Shown: positions 47,900 to 55,725 of the stretch, in pieces
Layout: each line of letters begins with the position of its first letter
Numbering within the stretch: position 1 is the first letter of the stretch
Assembly: GCA_012838795.1 (NCBI GenBank)
Contig: DUOO01000033.1
Span: 1 to 64,000 of the forward strand
Origin: Clostridiaceae bacterium
Lineage (GTDB): Bacteria > Bacillota > Clostridia > Saccharofermentanales > DTU023
DNA: 64,000 bases
Direction: 5' to 3'
Translations under genes and position numbers: made by a program
Notes under the pieces: model-generated
What the model saw: the letters and a program-made list of their open reading frames with translations, nothing else
The model's database searches: none
What the model was told of the DNA's origin: nothing

Positions 47900-49507
47900 A
47901 TGAAAAAACAATATTTTGCTAATACAGGCAATTGTGTACAATTTATATTAAGACAATATAAATTTTTGTTATTGATATTTGTTTTGTCAATTTTGGCTTT
48001 TACTATTTTTTCTGCACAATCATACTTAGAGCTTTATCCCGATGCGATTGAGCGTCAATTAATAGCGGAGACAATGAAAAATCCTTCTTTAGTTGCTATG
48101 TTGGGACCTGTTTACGGATCCGAAAATTATACAATAGGGGCCGTTCTGTCAAATCAGTCATTACTGATAACTATTGTAGTTGTCGCTATTTTCAACGTGC
48201 TGTTTGTTGTAAAACATTTGGATTACAATGAGAACATGTCTATTTCTGAACTGTTTAATTCATTTCCAATTGGTCGCAGTGCTAAATTGTTAGCTTTAAT
48301 TATTATCATTTTTATTCTGAATTTTTTATTAATTCTGGGATTGGTAATCGGATTACTTGTTTTGGGAATAGATAGCATTGATTTTAACGGCAGCATTCTT
48401 TACGGAAGTATATTAGCATTAAGCGGGTTTTTTTTCGGATCTCTGACGATGGTCATCAGCCAGTTATTTTCTAATAAAAGGCTGGTTATGGGATTATCTT
48501 TTGGTTATATAGGTTTTTCGTATTTATTAAGAGCAGTTGGGGATATACAAAATAACGTTGTTTCATATTTGTCCCCAATCGGTTTATTGCAAAAATCCCA
48601 AGTTTTTGTAAAAAATTATTGGTATTCTTGTATAATTATTTTAGTCATAACAATTATTCTTATATTATTAGCATTATTTTTATCTAAAGAGAAAGATTTA
48701 GGTTCCGGATTAATAAAGTTAAATGGTTTTGTTAAGAGAAAAAATATTATTATTAAATCCCCTGTGGGACTGGCTCTTCAAATTCAAAAGTCCACCCTTA
48801 TTGTTTGGTTAATAGTTATGATTATTTTGGGATTTAGCTATGGATCAATTGTTGGAGATTTAGGAGTTTATTTAGAAGACAATAATTTTCTGCGCGACTT
48901 CTTTGTGAATAGTGGGGATTCCAGCATTGAGTTGGAATATACATTTGTAGTGATTAAACTAATGGCTATACTTGGGATTGTACCTGCTCTTTTATCAATA
49001 ATAGGGATTTGGAGAGAAGAGAAGTCGTTTAGATTAGAACATATTATTGCCAAACCTATATCGCGGTTAAAGTTGTTTTATAGTTTCACCATACCTTCCT
49101 GTATATTTTCACTATTAAATCAGCTCTGTTTTGCCGGAGGATATTGGTATTCTGCAAATGAATATATATCTTCGACGATCAGTTTATCTGATTTCATGGT
49201 GGCTGTTATGTCATATTTCCCGGCAATTTTGTTTTTCATAAGCCTTTCATTATTATTTATAGGAATTAAGCCAAACTTATTAATTGTCAATTGGTTAATA
49301 TATGGAGTATTCTCGTTTTTAACAATTTTCGGTCAAGCTTTGGGGTGGTCCGAGGATGTCTTGAATATTTCTATTTTCAATCAAATTGCCCGATATCCGG
49401 TAGAAGATTTTAACTTTCAAAATATGTATATTATTTTAAGTTGTGCAATAATTTTTAATGTTATCGGATTCTTGTTTTATAGAAAAAGAGATCTTTTTAA
49501 TCAATAA
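47900..49507 (+). CDS. ABC-2 type exporter permease, polyketide-exporter-like
   Basis: 535-residue membrane protein with about 12 hydrophobic segments, roughly two six-helix halves in one chain. The N-terminal half contains MLGPVYGSENYTIGAV, the second half RLEHIIAKPISRLKL. This size and layout resemble the TnrB3/COG3559 exporters of polyketide antibiotics. GGAGAGG upstream. It is the last gene of the KS operon and gives the product an exit route. Confidence 0.82.
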   Translation: MKKQYFANTGNCVQFILRQYKFLLLIFVLSILAFTIFSAQSYLELYPDAIERQLIAETMKNPSLVAMLGPVYGSENYTIGAVLSNQSLLITIVVVAIFNVLFVVKHLDYNENMSISELFNSFPIGRSAKLLALIIIIFILNFLLILGLVIGLLVLGIDSIDFNGSILYGSILALSGFFFGSLTMVISQLFSNKRLVMGLSFGYIGFSYLLRAVGDIQNNVVSYLSPIGLLQKSQVFVKNYWYSCIIILVITIILILLALFLSKEKDLGSGLIKLNGFVKRKNIIIKSPVGLALQIQKSTLIVWLIVMIILGFSYGSIVGDLGVYLEDNNFLRDFFVNSGDSSIELEYTFVVIKLMAILGIVPALLSIIGIWREEKSFRLEHIIAKPISRLKLFYSFTIPSCIFSLLNQLCFAGGYWYSANEYISSTISLSDFMVAVMSYFPAILFFISLSLLFIGIKPNLLIVNWLIYGVFSFLTIFGQALGWSEDVLNISIFNQIARYPVEDFNFQNMYIILSCAIIFNVIGFLFYRKRDLFNQ

Positions 49508-49551
49508 GATTTGCTGAACGAACAGTTATCACTTGGTATTAGTGCATTATC

Positions 49552-49608
49552 AGGGATAAATGTCTACAATAAGTGCACGGTGTTTAGAGCATATTTGTAT
49601 TTATCCCT
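49552..49608. repeat. 10-bp inverted repeat in the gap after the exporter
   Basis: AGGGATAAAT at 49552-49561 and its exact complement ATTTATCCCT at 49599-49608, 37 bases apart. It may act as a rho-independent end for the KS operon, but only TTT follows. Confidence 0.4.
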
Positions 49609-49719
49609 TTAGCAGGTATCATCCATGGAAACTGCTCACTTTTCGGACTTGACTATTTTGAGCATAAATTGTCAGAACTTGTCCTAGCATACGTAGATAA
49701 TGATCTTAAATTTGATTAA
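49588..49719 (+). pseudogene. short coding-like remnant, possibly HPt-domain-like
   Basis: An open stretch of about 43 codons ends in TAA at 49717-49719, without a start in frame after the TAG at 49585. Its translation includes IIHGNCSLFGLDYFEHKLSE, reminiscent of the H-x3-G-x4-GL pattern of histidine phosphotransfer domains. Too short to be sure; could be chance. It fills most of the 232-base gap between the exporter and tRNA-Glu. Confidence 0.25.
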
Positions 49720-49739
49720 AGAAAACTAGAAAAATATAA

Positions 49740-49814
49740 TGGTGACCCTAAGGGGAATCGAACCCCTGATTCCGCCGTGAGAGGGCGGCGTCTTGACCGC
49801 TTGACCATAGGGCC
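49740..49814 (-). tRNA. tRNA-Glu (CTC anticodon)
   Basis: Read on the minus strand: acceptor GGCCCTA pairs with TAGGGTC. The D arm contains GGTCAAGCGGTCAAGAC, and the anticodon stem CCGCC/GGCGG encloses CTCTCAC (anticodon CTC, codon GAG). The T arm has GGTTCGATTCC, and CCA is encoded. All four arms can be folded by eye. Confidence 0.93.
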
Positions 49815-50117
49815 GTTTTTAGCTATCTGATAATAACAGAATTGAATTTTAGTATCAAGTTTTTCTTCACAAAAGCAAGAAATTATTATTAATTAATAAT
49901 TAATATTCATATTACAATATTAACTGAAAACAGAAATAATTTGTCCGGACTCTTTATCCAAACGAGCATAAATGTTAAAATCATGTTAAGTCCATGTAAA
50001 TTCTACAAATATATATTGAGGGGACAACGTTGTATTATTGAGCAAATTGCTTCTGGTTTTATGATTTAGTTTCTTAGAATAGATAGCTGTTTTAATTCTA
50101 CAGCGTTTTAGTTTAAT
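49815..50117. other. intergenic region with palindromes
   Basis: 303-base A/T-rich gap between divergent tRNA-Glu and the Na/Pi transporter. Besides the tRNA promoter it has two perfect palindromes: a 16-base one at 49885-49900 (ATTATTAATTAATAAT) and ACAACGTTGT at 50024-50033. The second lies about 85 bases before the transporter start and could be an operator. No gene is seen. Confidence 0.5.
49830..49858 (-). promoter_or_regulatory. promoter of tRNA-Glu
   Basis: On the minus strand: TTGATA (49858-49853), 17-base spacer, TATTAT (49835-49830). This puts the start point about 8-10 bases before the mature tRNA at 49814. Confidence 0.7.
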
Positions 50118-51920
50118 ATGACAATTTTTAATGTTTTGGAGTTGATAGGCGGTCTTTGTCTATTTCTATTCGGTATGTCTATCCTGGGTGATAGTTTAAC
50201 TACGATTTCCGGCGGAAAACTGGAATATATTCTTGGTAAATTATGTTCTACCAAGCTGCGTGGTATGCTTTTAGGTACTTTAGTGACGGCCGTGATTCAA
50301 TCATCATCGGCCACAACTGTTATGGTAGTTGCGCTGGTTAACTCAGGAGTGATGAAACTAGTTCAGGCGGTTCCGGTAATTATGGGAGCAAATATCGGTA
50401 CAACTATTACCGGCTGGATTTTAAGCTTAAGCGGAATTTCCGGAGATACCTTCTTTATTCAAATGTTAAAACCAAGTTCTTTTACACCGATACTGGCGGC
50501 GATTGGAATTGTTCTGATTTTCATTGCGAAAACTGAAGGCAGGAAGGCTACGGGACATGCTTTATTAGGTTTCGCCGTTTTAATGTTCGGTATGGAAGTG
50601 ATGTCAAGTTCAGTTGCTCCATTACAGGGTATGCCTGAATTCAGGAACATGTTCCAAATTTTTACGAATCCTTTAGTCGGAGTACTTGTAGGTGCGGTGC
50701 TGACAGCTATCATACAATCTTCATCTGCTTTTACCGGAATATTGCAAGCTTTGAGCACAACCGGCGCAATTACTTTCGGGTCTGTTATTCCGCTGATAAT
50801 GGGTCAAAATATCGGCACATGTATTACGGCAGCATTAGCTTCAATCGGAGCAGGTCGCAATGCGAAACGGGCAGCTTTTATTCACTTAAGTTTTAATGTA
50901 ATCGGAACAATTTGCTTTATGATTGCATTCTATACGATTAACTTTTTCCGGCCATTTCCGTTCATGGGAGATGTGGTCAATGAAGTTAATATTGCTTTGA
51001 TTCATACAATCTTCAATGTGTTTACAACGATCCTTTTATTTCCGTTCAGCAATCAATTGGTTAAATTCTCAAAAGTAGTACTGCCGCGTAAAGAACCCAA
51101 AATCAAAAAAGACGAAATTACTACCAATTTAAAACTCTTAGATCCGAGATTCCTTGAACGTCCGGGTTTTGCAGTTGAACAAGCTTATACGGTAACTTGT
51201 AAAATGATCGAAACTGCAACAGCTTCGTTAAATGAAGCGATTGAATTGATTTATGATTTTGAATATGAAGAATATGCTCATGTAGAAGAATTGGAAAATC
51301 AGGTGGACCTGTATGAAGATGCATTAATGGAATATACCATGGGAATTACTGCGAGCAGTCTTAATCAAACCGACAATCGCAAACTGACAATTATCATGCA
51401 TTCTCTCAATGATATTGAAAGGATCAGTGATCATGCAATAAATATTGCTGATCAGGCGAAAATTAAGCATCAAGCCGAGAATTCTTTCTCTGAACAAGCG
51501 ATGATTGAATTGGAAATTTATACCAAAGCAATTTTAGATATTATGCAATTGACAAAAGACGCTTTTATAAATTTAGATCTTGATCTGGCAGAAAAAATAT
51601 CTCCTTTGGAAGATAGAATTGATGAGATTAATAAAGTTCTTTACGATCGACATATTGAACGTTTGAAGAATAACATTTGTCGGATAGAGAATGGAATTAC
51701 GATTGTCGAAATCTATACTTGTTTTGAGCGAATATCCGATCATTGCAATAATATCAGCATAGTCATGCGCCAATTCAGCGAACAACAATTCCGATCGCAT
51801 GATTTTGACAAAAATATGAATAGGTTAAGTCCGGAATATAAAGAAATGCTTAAAGTTTATACAAAAGAATATATTATACCCGATATGGAAAAAGTTCTTG
51901 AGAATTCCCGGGCTAAATAG
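50118..51920 (+). CDS. Na/phosphate cotransporter with C-terminal PhoU domain
   Basis: 600 residues. The N-terminal membrane part (about 1-310) carries the duplicated Na/Pi motif: VIQSSSATTVMVVALVNSG with GANIGTTITGW, and IIQSSSAFTGILQAL with GQNIGTCITAAL. The C-terminal part (about 340-590) is a PhoU-like helical bundle (ERISDHAINIADQA and CFERISDHCNNI). Such NptA/YjbB-like proteins move phosphate and may sense it. The ribosome site is weak. Confidence 0.94.
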   Translation: MTIFNVLELIGGLCLFLFGMSILGDSLTTISGGKLEYILGKLCSTKLRGMLLGTLVTAVIQSSSATTVMVVALVNSGVMKLVQAVPVIMGANIGTTITGWILSLSGISGDTFFIQMLKPSSFTPILAAIGIVLIFIAKTEGRKATGHALLGFAVLMFGMEVMSSSVAPLQGMPEFRNMFQIFTNPLVGVLVGAVLTAIIQSSSAFTGILQALSTTGAITFGSVIPLIMGQNIGTCITAALASIGAGRNAKRAAFIHLSFNVIGTICFMIAFYTINFFRPFPFMGDVVNEVNIALIHTIFNVFTTILLFPFSNQLVKFSKVVLPRKEPKIKKDEITTNLKLLDPRFLERPGFAVEQAYTVTCKMIETATASLNEAIELIYDFEYEEYAHVEELENQVDLYEDALMEYTMGITASSLNQTDNRKLTIIMHSLNDIERISDHAINIADQAKIKHQAENSFSEQAMIELEIYTKAILDIMQLTKDAFINLDLDLAEKISPLEDRIDEINKVLYDRHIERLKNNICRIENGITIVEIYTCFERISDHCNNISIVMRQFSEQQFRSHDFDKNMNRLSPEYKEMLKVYTKEYIIPDMEKVLENSRAK

Positions 51921-52015
51921 TCTTGCGTTGAGATTTAGAATTGAATTATATTATGTTTTATCATGTAACTGAAAAATGTCTTAAATATCGATTGTATAAA
52001 TCATTAATTTATAAC

Positions 52016-52044
52016 TTGACAATTTGGCATAGCAAAAGGATAAT
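52016..52044 (+). promoter_or_regulatory. promoter of tRNA-Pro(CGG)
   Basis: TTGACA (52016-52021), 17-base spacer, GATAAT (52039-52044). Start expected near 52051, about 38 bases upstream of the mature tRNA. Confidence 0.75.
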
Positions 52045-52060
52045 GTAAAACTGTAAAACA

Positions 52061-52085
52061 AAAGGATAAGTAACTTATCCTTTTT
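52061..52085 (+). terminator. terminator-like hairpin just upstream of tRNA-Pro(CGG)
   Basis: AAAGGATAAG (52061-52070), 3-base loop, CTTATCCTTT (52074-52083), then TT: a perfect 10-bp stem with five consecutive Ts. It lies after the promoter at 52016 and only 3 bases before the tRNA. It may therefore be an attenuator or a 5'-leader processing element rather than a terminator for the PhoU gene. Confidence 0.65.
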
Positions 52086-52088
52086 CAA

Positions 52089-52164
52089 CGAGGTGTAGCG
52101 CAGTTGGTAGCGTGCTTGCTTCGGGAGCAAGAAGTCGCAGGTTCAAGTCCTGTCACCTCGACCA
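52089..52164 (+). tRNA. tRNA-Pro (CGG anticodon)
   Basis: Acceptor CGAGGTG pairs with CACCTCG; D arm GCGCAGTTGGTAGCG; anticodon stem CTTGC/GCAAG around TTCGGGA (anticodon CGG); T arm GCAGGTTCAAGTCCTGT; encoded ACCA end. Nearly identical to the tRNA at 54052 outside the anticodon arm. Confidence 0.95.
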
Positions 52165-52217
52165 TAACGGTGGTTGTGAAGGAACGGAGTTTCTTTATGA
52201 TTACCGTTATTTTTTTA
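52165..52217 (+). terminator. terminator after tRNA-Pro(CGG)
   Basis: ATAACGGT (52164-52171) pairs with ACCGTTAT (52203-52210) around a 31-base loop, followed by a run of seven Ts. The left arm begins at the last base of the tRNA. Confidence 0.6.
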
Positions 52218-52598
52218 CCAGTATGTAAGTGTTATAGAGGCCTGGTTAATTACATTTCTAAAGTTCGGTATGAGGTTTTGTTTTTTCAAATTATATTTAA
52301 TGTTTGATTTCAGATATTGACCAAAATGTGGGCAAAAATTTATAATATTCTCAGAATTTTCAATATTTTCAGACCATGCAGTTTGTTAATGGTATCTTAG
52401 TACTGATAGGTAATATTCTTAAATGAACCTGCGTATGACAATACTAAATGAGACAAAGGAAAATAATTATTGCTGTTTAACTAAGATATAGGCTATTTCA
52501 TGTATCACACCCTATGACAGCTTAGAAGGTTGGCAGATTACAACCGACAAAATTGATAAAATTGCGGCAATAGACCGCGGATAGTAGGAGGCATATTT
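52218..52598. other. intergenic region holding the lipoprotein promoter
   Basis: 381 bases without a recognised gene. It contains a promoter at 52317-52346 and a leader of about 240 bases that ends in the AGGAGG ribosome site of the lipoprotein gene. No riboswitch was recognised in the leader. Confidence 0.5.
52317..52346 (+). promoter_or_regulatory. promoter upstream of the repeat-rich lipoprotein
   Basis: TTGACC (52317-52322), 18-base spacer, TATAAT (52341-52346). The distance to the gene implies a 5' leader of roughly 240 bases. Confidence 0.6.
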
Positions 52599-53906
52599 AT
52601 GAAACGAATTACGATTGTTTTACTGATTTTTGCTCTGTTAGCAATGACTGCTTGTGGTGGGAAAGGTACACTGGAAATATCATTCACAAATGATACAGAT
52701 AAGGACCTTAAAACTATTCATATTTGTGAATATGGCTCAGACTCTATCGGTTCCGATTTGCTTGGAGCTACAACCATTCTAAAAGCGGGCGGTACATTGA
52801 AATTAAAACTGGAATCTGTAGCAGAAAGTGGTATTTATGACATTCACTGTGAAGATGATGATGACACATGGCTGACCCAGCGTGTTCCAATTTCAAAAGG
52901 TACTTCTTTATCAGTGTATTTAAACGATGACGGAATACCTGTTGTTGTGGTGACTGACAGTAAGGGAAATACATCTGAGATTTTGGGAGAATTCGAAGGA
53001 CTAGAACCTGTGCCGTCAACGCGAGAGACTACGACTGCAACTACAACAAAAGAGACAACTGCTGCAACTACAACAAAAGAGACAACTGCAGCAACTACAA
53101 CAGAAGAGACTACGACTGCAACTACAACAAAAGAGACAACTGCAGCAACTACAACAAAAAAAGTCATTCAGGCACCGTCGGCAGATGACCCGCTTGATAT
53201 GACTTATAACTTGAAATCATTCCCCGGTGAAATTCTCATACCTTATCCGTCTACAATGAGGGTAATTCGTGAGTCAGAAACAACACCTACAATATGGCTA
53301 GATGCTCTAAACGATCCGGACTATGATAATAATATCTGTGTAGATTTCATTCAAATCAACAACTTTGATAAATATTTTACTTCCGGTGAATCACAAGCAC
53401 GGGTTGGGTTGGATAAACTTTTTGCTGCCGTTATTGATGTCAGCTATAGTGATTATTATATTCAATCTACCGCAAGTGAATTCGTGAACGGCGGAACTTA
53501 TTATGGACTCAGACATTATATGTGGTTCAGTGGTAACTATTGGGGGGATGAGATACCTATACGCGCCGTGTTGGAGTTACGCTATTATGGTCCGACAGGT
53601 TATTTGTTGGCCGTTTTAACAACAACAGCGGATGGTGCCATTGAAAGATATTTTTCAGTAGCATCGAAGATAGCTGATGCTATTCCGCTTGGTGGTGATT
53701 GGAGTACAGGAGTATCAAATTCCGACAGCTGGTCTGATCCAGGTGATTGGGACTATGATCCGTGGTCTGATGCGGGTGATGGTGATGGTTTTGATTATAG
53801 TCCGTATGAGATTGATCCTTGGAGCGATCCCGGTGATGGTGAAGACTTTGATTATGATCCGTACGAGATTGATCCTTGGAGTGACCCCGGCGACACGGGT
53901 GACTGA
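52599..53906 (+). CDS. repeat-rich surface lipoprotein, probably cut short by a nonsense codon
   Basis: 435 residues. A lipoprotein signal ends in MTAC (Cys19). A small beta-like domain (about 25-135) follows, then a Thr/Glu/Ala-rich spacer of 9-residue repeats (TTTKETTAA type, about 143-188), a globular domain (about 195-365), and an acidic tail of 19-residue repeats beginning DPWSDPGDG. TGA at 53904-53906 falls where the repeat has Trp before SD. The frame then continues SDLGDGEDY for 14 codons to TAG at 53951, so the original product was probably 450 residues. AGGAGG precedes the ATG. Function unknown; the anchored, spacer-and-tail layout suggests a cell-surface role. Confidence 0.78.
   Translation: MKRITIVLLIFALLAMTACGGKGTLEISFTNDTDKDLKTIHICEYGSDSIGSDLLGATTILKAGGTLKLKLESVAESGIYDIHCEDDDDTWLTQRVPISKGTSLSVYLNDDGIPVVVVTDSKGNTSEILGEFEGLEPVPSTRETTTATTTKETTAATTTKETTAATTTEETTTATTTKETTAATTTKKVIQAPSADDPLDMTYNLKSFPGEILIPYPSTMRVIRESETTPTIWLDALNDPDYDNNICVDFIQINNFDKYFTSGESQARVGLDKLFAAVIDVSYSDYYIQSTASEFVNGGTYYGLRHYMWFSGNYWGDEIPIRAVLELRYYGPTGYLLAVLTTTADGAIERYFSVASKIADAIPLGGDWSTGVSNSDSWSDPGDWDYDPWSDAGDGDGFDYSPYEIDPWSDPGDGEDFDYDPYEIDPWSDPGDTGD
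53025..53162 (+). repeat. 27-bp in-frame tandem repeats (Thr-rich spacer)
   Basis: Four whole 27-base units at 53040-53066, 53067-53093, 53094-53120 and 53121-53147, with partial units on each side, coding for nine-residue TTTKETTAA-like repeats. Differences are few, so copy number may change by slippage without frameshift. Confidence 0.9.
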
Positions 53907-53951
53907 AGTGATTTAGGCGATGGCGAGGATTATGTTTCCGATGACTGCTAG
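53757..53951 (+). repeat. 57-bp in-frame repeats of the acidic tail
   Basis: Two full 57-base units (53757-53813 and 53814-53870, coding DPWSD-x-GDG...YSPYEI/YDPYEI) and a third degenerate unit from 53871 that runs past the TGA to TAG 53949-53951. Confidence 0.85.
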
Positions 53952-54004
53952 TTTGATCTTAAAGTGACAACAAATTCAGCTCGGACGATGAAATTTCGAT
54001 CAGC

Positions 54005-54033
54005 TTGACATAAAAGAATTTTGTAATTATGAT
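54005..54033 (+). promoter_or_regulatory. promoter of tRNA-Pro(TGG)
   Basis: TTGACA (54005-54010), 17-base spacer, TATGAT (54028-54033). Start expected about 12 bases before the mature tRNA. Confidence 0.75.
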
Positions 54034-54051
54034 TGTTAATGCTGATTGAAC

Positions 54052-54127
54052 CGAGGTGTAGCGCAGTTGGTAGCGCACCTGTTTTGGGAACAGGGGGTCG
54101 CAGGTTCAAGTCCTGTCACCTCGACCA
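54052..54127 (+). tRNA. tRNA-Pro (TGG anticodon)
   Basis: Same acceptor, D and T arms as the tRNA at 52089; anticodon stem CCTGT/ACAGG around TTTGGGA (anticodon TGG); encoded CCA. This isoacceptor can read most proline codons by wobble. Confidence 0.95.
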
Positions 54128-54133
54128 TAAGCA

Positions 54134-54168
54134 AAATAGTCCGAAGCTTTCAAGCCAGGACTATTTTT
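54134..54168 (+). terminator. terminator after tRNA-Pro(TGG)
   Basis: AAATAGTCC (54134-54142) pairs perfectly with GGACTATTT (54158-54166), 15-base loop, followed by a T-rich tract. Confidence 0.85.
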
Positions 54169-54577
54169 ATTTTAAAATCAGAATAATTATTTAGGAATTT
54201 ATTTCTAAATAACTGTTTTTAAAAAAGAATTTATTAAGTGTAATTGTTACTTGGATTTTTTTGCTTAGCAAAACTATACATAAAATAGTTGCTAAGTTTG
54301 GATAAATTTAGAAAAACGCTAATAATCTATATGTGGGATTGCTTAAGGAAAATATAATTGTTAATGTTAGTTTTGAGTGAATATTAATTCATTTAAATGA
54401 TTATTCTTAAACAATAATTTTAAAAGAAAAGATTGATAGCTTAAATTAATAATTTTAGTTTATTCAAGAATGCTTTTTATAAAGAGGTGCAGGATTAATC
54501 AAGCAAAAATTAAATTCATGTTAATAGTGGTTGCTGCTATGTCGACCCGAAATTATTAGGAGACAATAGAGAACAAT
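54169..54577. other. A/T-rich intergenic region before serC
   Basis: About 410 bases without a gene. It contains a hairpin at 54264-54296 (CTTAGC/GCTAAG and AACTAT/ATAGTT stems with a two-base bulge, 7-base loop) of unknown role. No T-box sequence or known riboswitch was recognised. An AGGAG ribosome site for serC is at its end. Confidence 0.5.
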
Positions 54578-55666
54578 ATGAGTAAAGTATTTAATTTTTC
54601 AGCAGGACCATCCGTATTACCGGTTGAAGTACTTCGTAAAGCCGGTGAAGAAATGGTGGATTATCGTGGTTATGGCTTATCTGTAATGGAAATGAGTCAT
54701 CGTTCTAAAGTATACAGTGACATCCAAGATGAAGCTGAACAGCTTTTGAGAAAGTTGATGAATATTCCGGACAATTATCAGGTATTATTTTTACAAGGTG
54801 GTGCTTCAACTCAATTTGCCATGATACCGCTCAATTTGATGAATAAGAATAATACCGCTGATTATTTGATTACAGGTAATTGGGCAAGTAAAGCTCAAGA
54901 AGAGGCTTCACGTTATGGTGAAGCGAGAATTGTTGCATCTTCAAAAGATAAAATATATTCCTACATTCCGCAAACTACCAAAGATGATTATAATCCGGAT
55001 GCTGATTACGTGCATATTTGTACGAATAATACAATTTACGGAACCAGGATTGCTCCGGATAACATTCCGGATGTCGGCTCACTGGACTTGGTTGCTGACA
55101 TGTCTTCCAATATTCTTTCGGAAGTATATAATGTGGAAAAATTTGCGATGATTTATGCCGGCGCACAGAAGAATATGGGACCTGCCGGTGTTACGGTTGT
55201 AATTATACGAGATGATTTGCTTGGTAATGCGATGGAATTTACTCCGACAATGCTGAATTACAAAACTCATGCAGATAACGGTTCGATGTATAATACACCG
55301 CCTTGCTACAATATATATATATGTAAATTGGTTTATGAATGGTTGGATAAATTAGGCGGAGTTTCTGCGATCGAAGAAATTAACAAAACGAAAGCTCGAA
55401 AATTATATGACTACATAGATAACAGTAATTTTTATCAAGGTACGGCAAAAAAGGAATATCGCTCCTTAATGAATATACCTTTCATTTGCAGTAATGATGA
55501 GTTAAATGCGGAGTTTGTGCAACAGGCAACAGCCAGAGGTTTGCAAAACTTAAAAGGGCATAGATCCGTTGGCGGTATGAGAGCAAGTGTTTACAATGCA
55601 ATGACGCTTGAAGGCATTGATACTCTGATTTCGTTCATGCAAGAATTTGCTGAACAAAACAGCTAA
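54578..55666 (+). CDS. serC: phosphoserine aminotransferase
   Basis: 362 residues; converts 3-phosphohydroxypyruvate to phosphoserine with glutamate and PLP. NFSAGPSVLPVEVL start, FLQGGASTQFAM, the PLP Lys in GAQKNMGPAGVTVVI, and TPPCYNIY are diagnostic. First of three genes of serine synthesis; serA follows after 59 bases. Confidence 0.96.
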   Translation: MSKVFNFSAGPSVLPVEVLRKAGEEMVDYRGYGLSVMEMSHRSKVYSDIQDEAEQLLRKLMNIPDNYQVLFLQGGASTQFAMIPLNLMNKNNTADYLITGNWASKAQEEASRYGEARIVASSKDKIYSYIPQTTKDDYNPDADYVHICTNNTIYGTRIAPDNIPDVGSLDLVADMSSNILSEVYNVEKFAMIYAGAQKNMGPAGVTVVIIRDDLLGNAMEFTPTMLNYKTHADNGSMYNTPPCYNIYICKLVYEWLDKLGGVSAIEEINKTKARKLYDYIDNSNFYQGTAKKEYRSLMNIPFICSNDELNAEFVQQATARGLQNLKGHRSVGGMRASVYNAMTLEGIDTLISFMQEFAEQNS

Positions 55667-55725
55667 AATACTTAAAGATATTTATTAAACAATTTCAGAT
55701 TAGGTTATGATTTTGGAAGGAAAAA

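Noticed and set aside
49481-49499. AAAAAGAGATCTTTTT palindrome at the end of the exporter permease
   Set aside because: It is inside the coding sequence and stem strength is low, so it is not convincing as a terminator.
52104-52307. 67-residue open frame
   Set aside because: Begins inside tRNA-Pro(CGG) and runs through its terminator.
53040-53147. Regular 27-bp repeats as a possible CRISPR array
   Set aside because: No spacers between units; the repeats are contiguous and in frame within a lipoprotein gene.
52844-53167. Minus-strand frame rich in Val/Ala (VVAAVVSFVVV)
   Set aside because: Artefact of the antisense of the Thr-rich 27-bp repeats.
53904-53906. TGA read as tryptophan by a changed genetic code
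   Set aside because: Many genes in the window (binding protein, fabZ, kinase at 18469, reductase at 46213) end properly at TGA, so it is a stop here.
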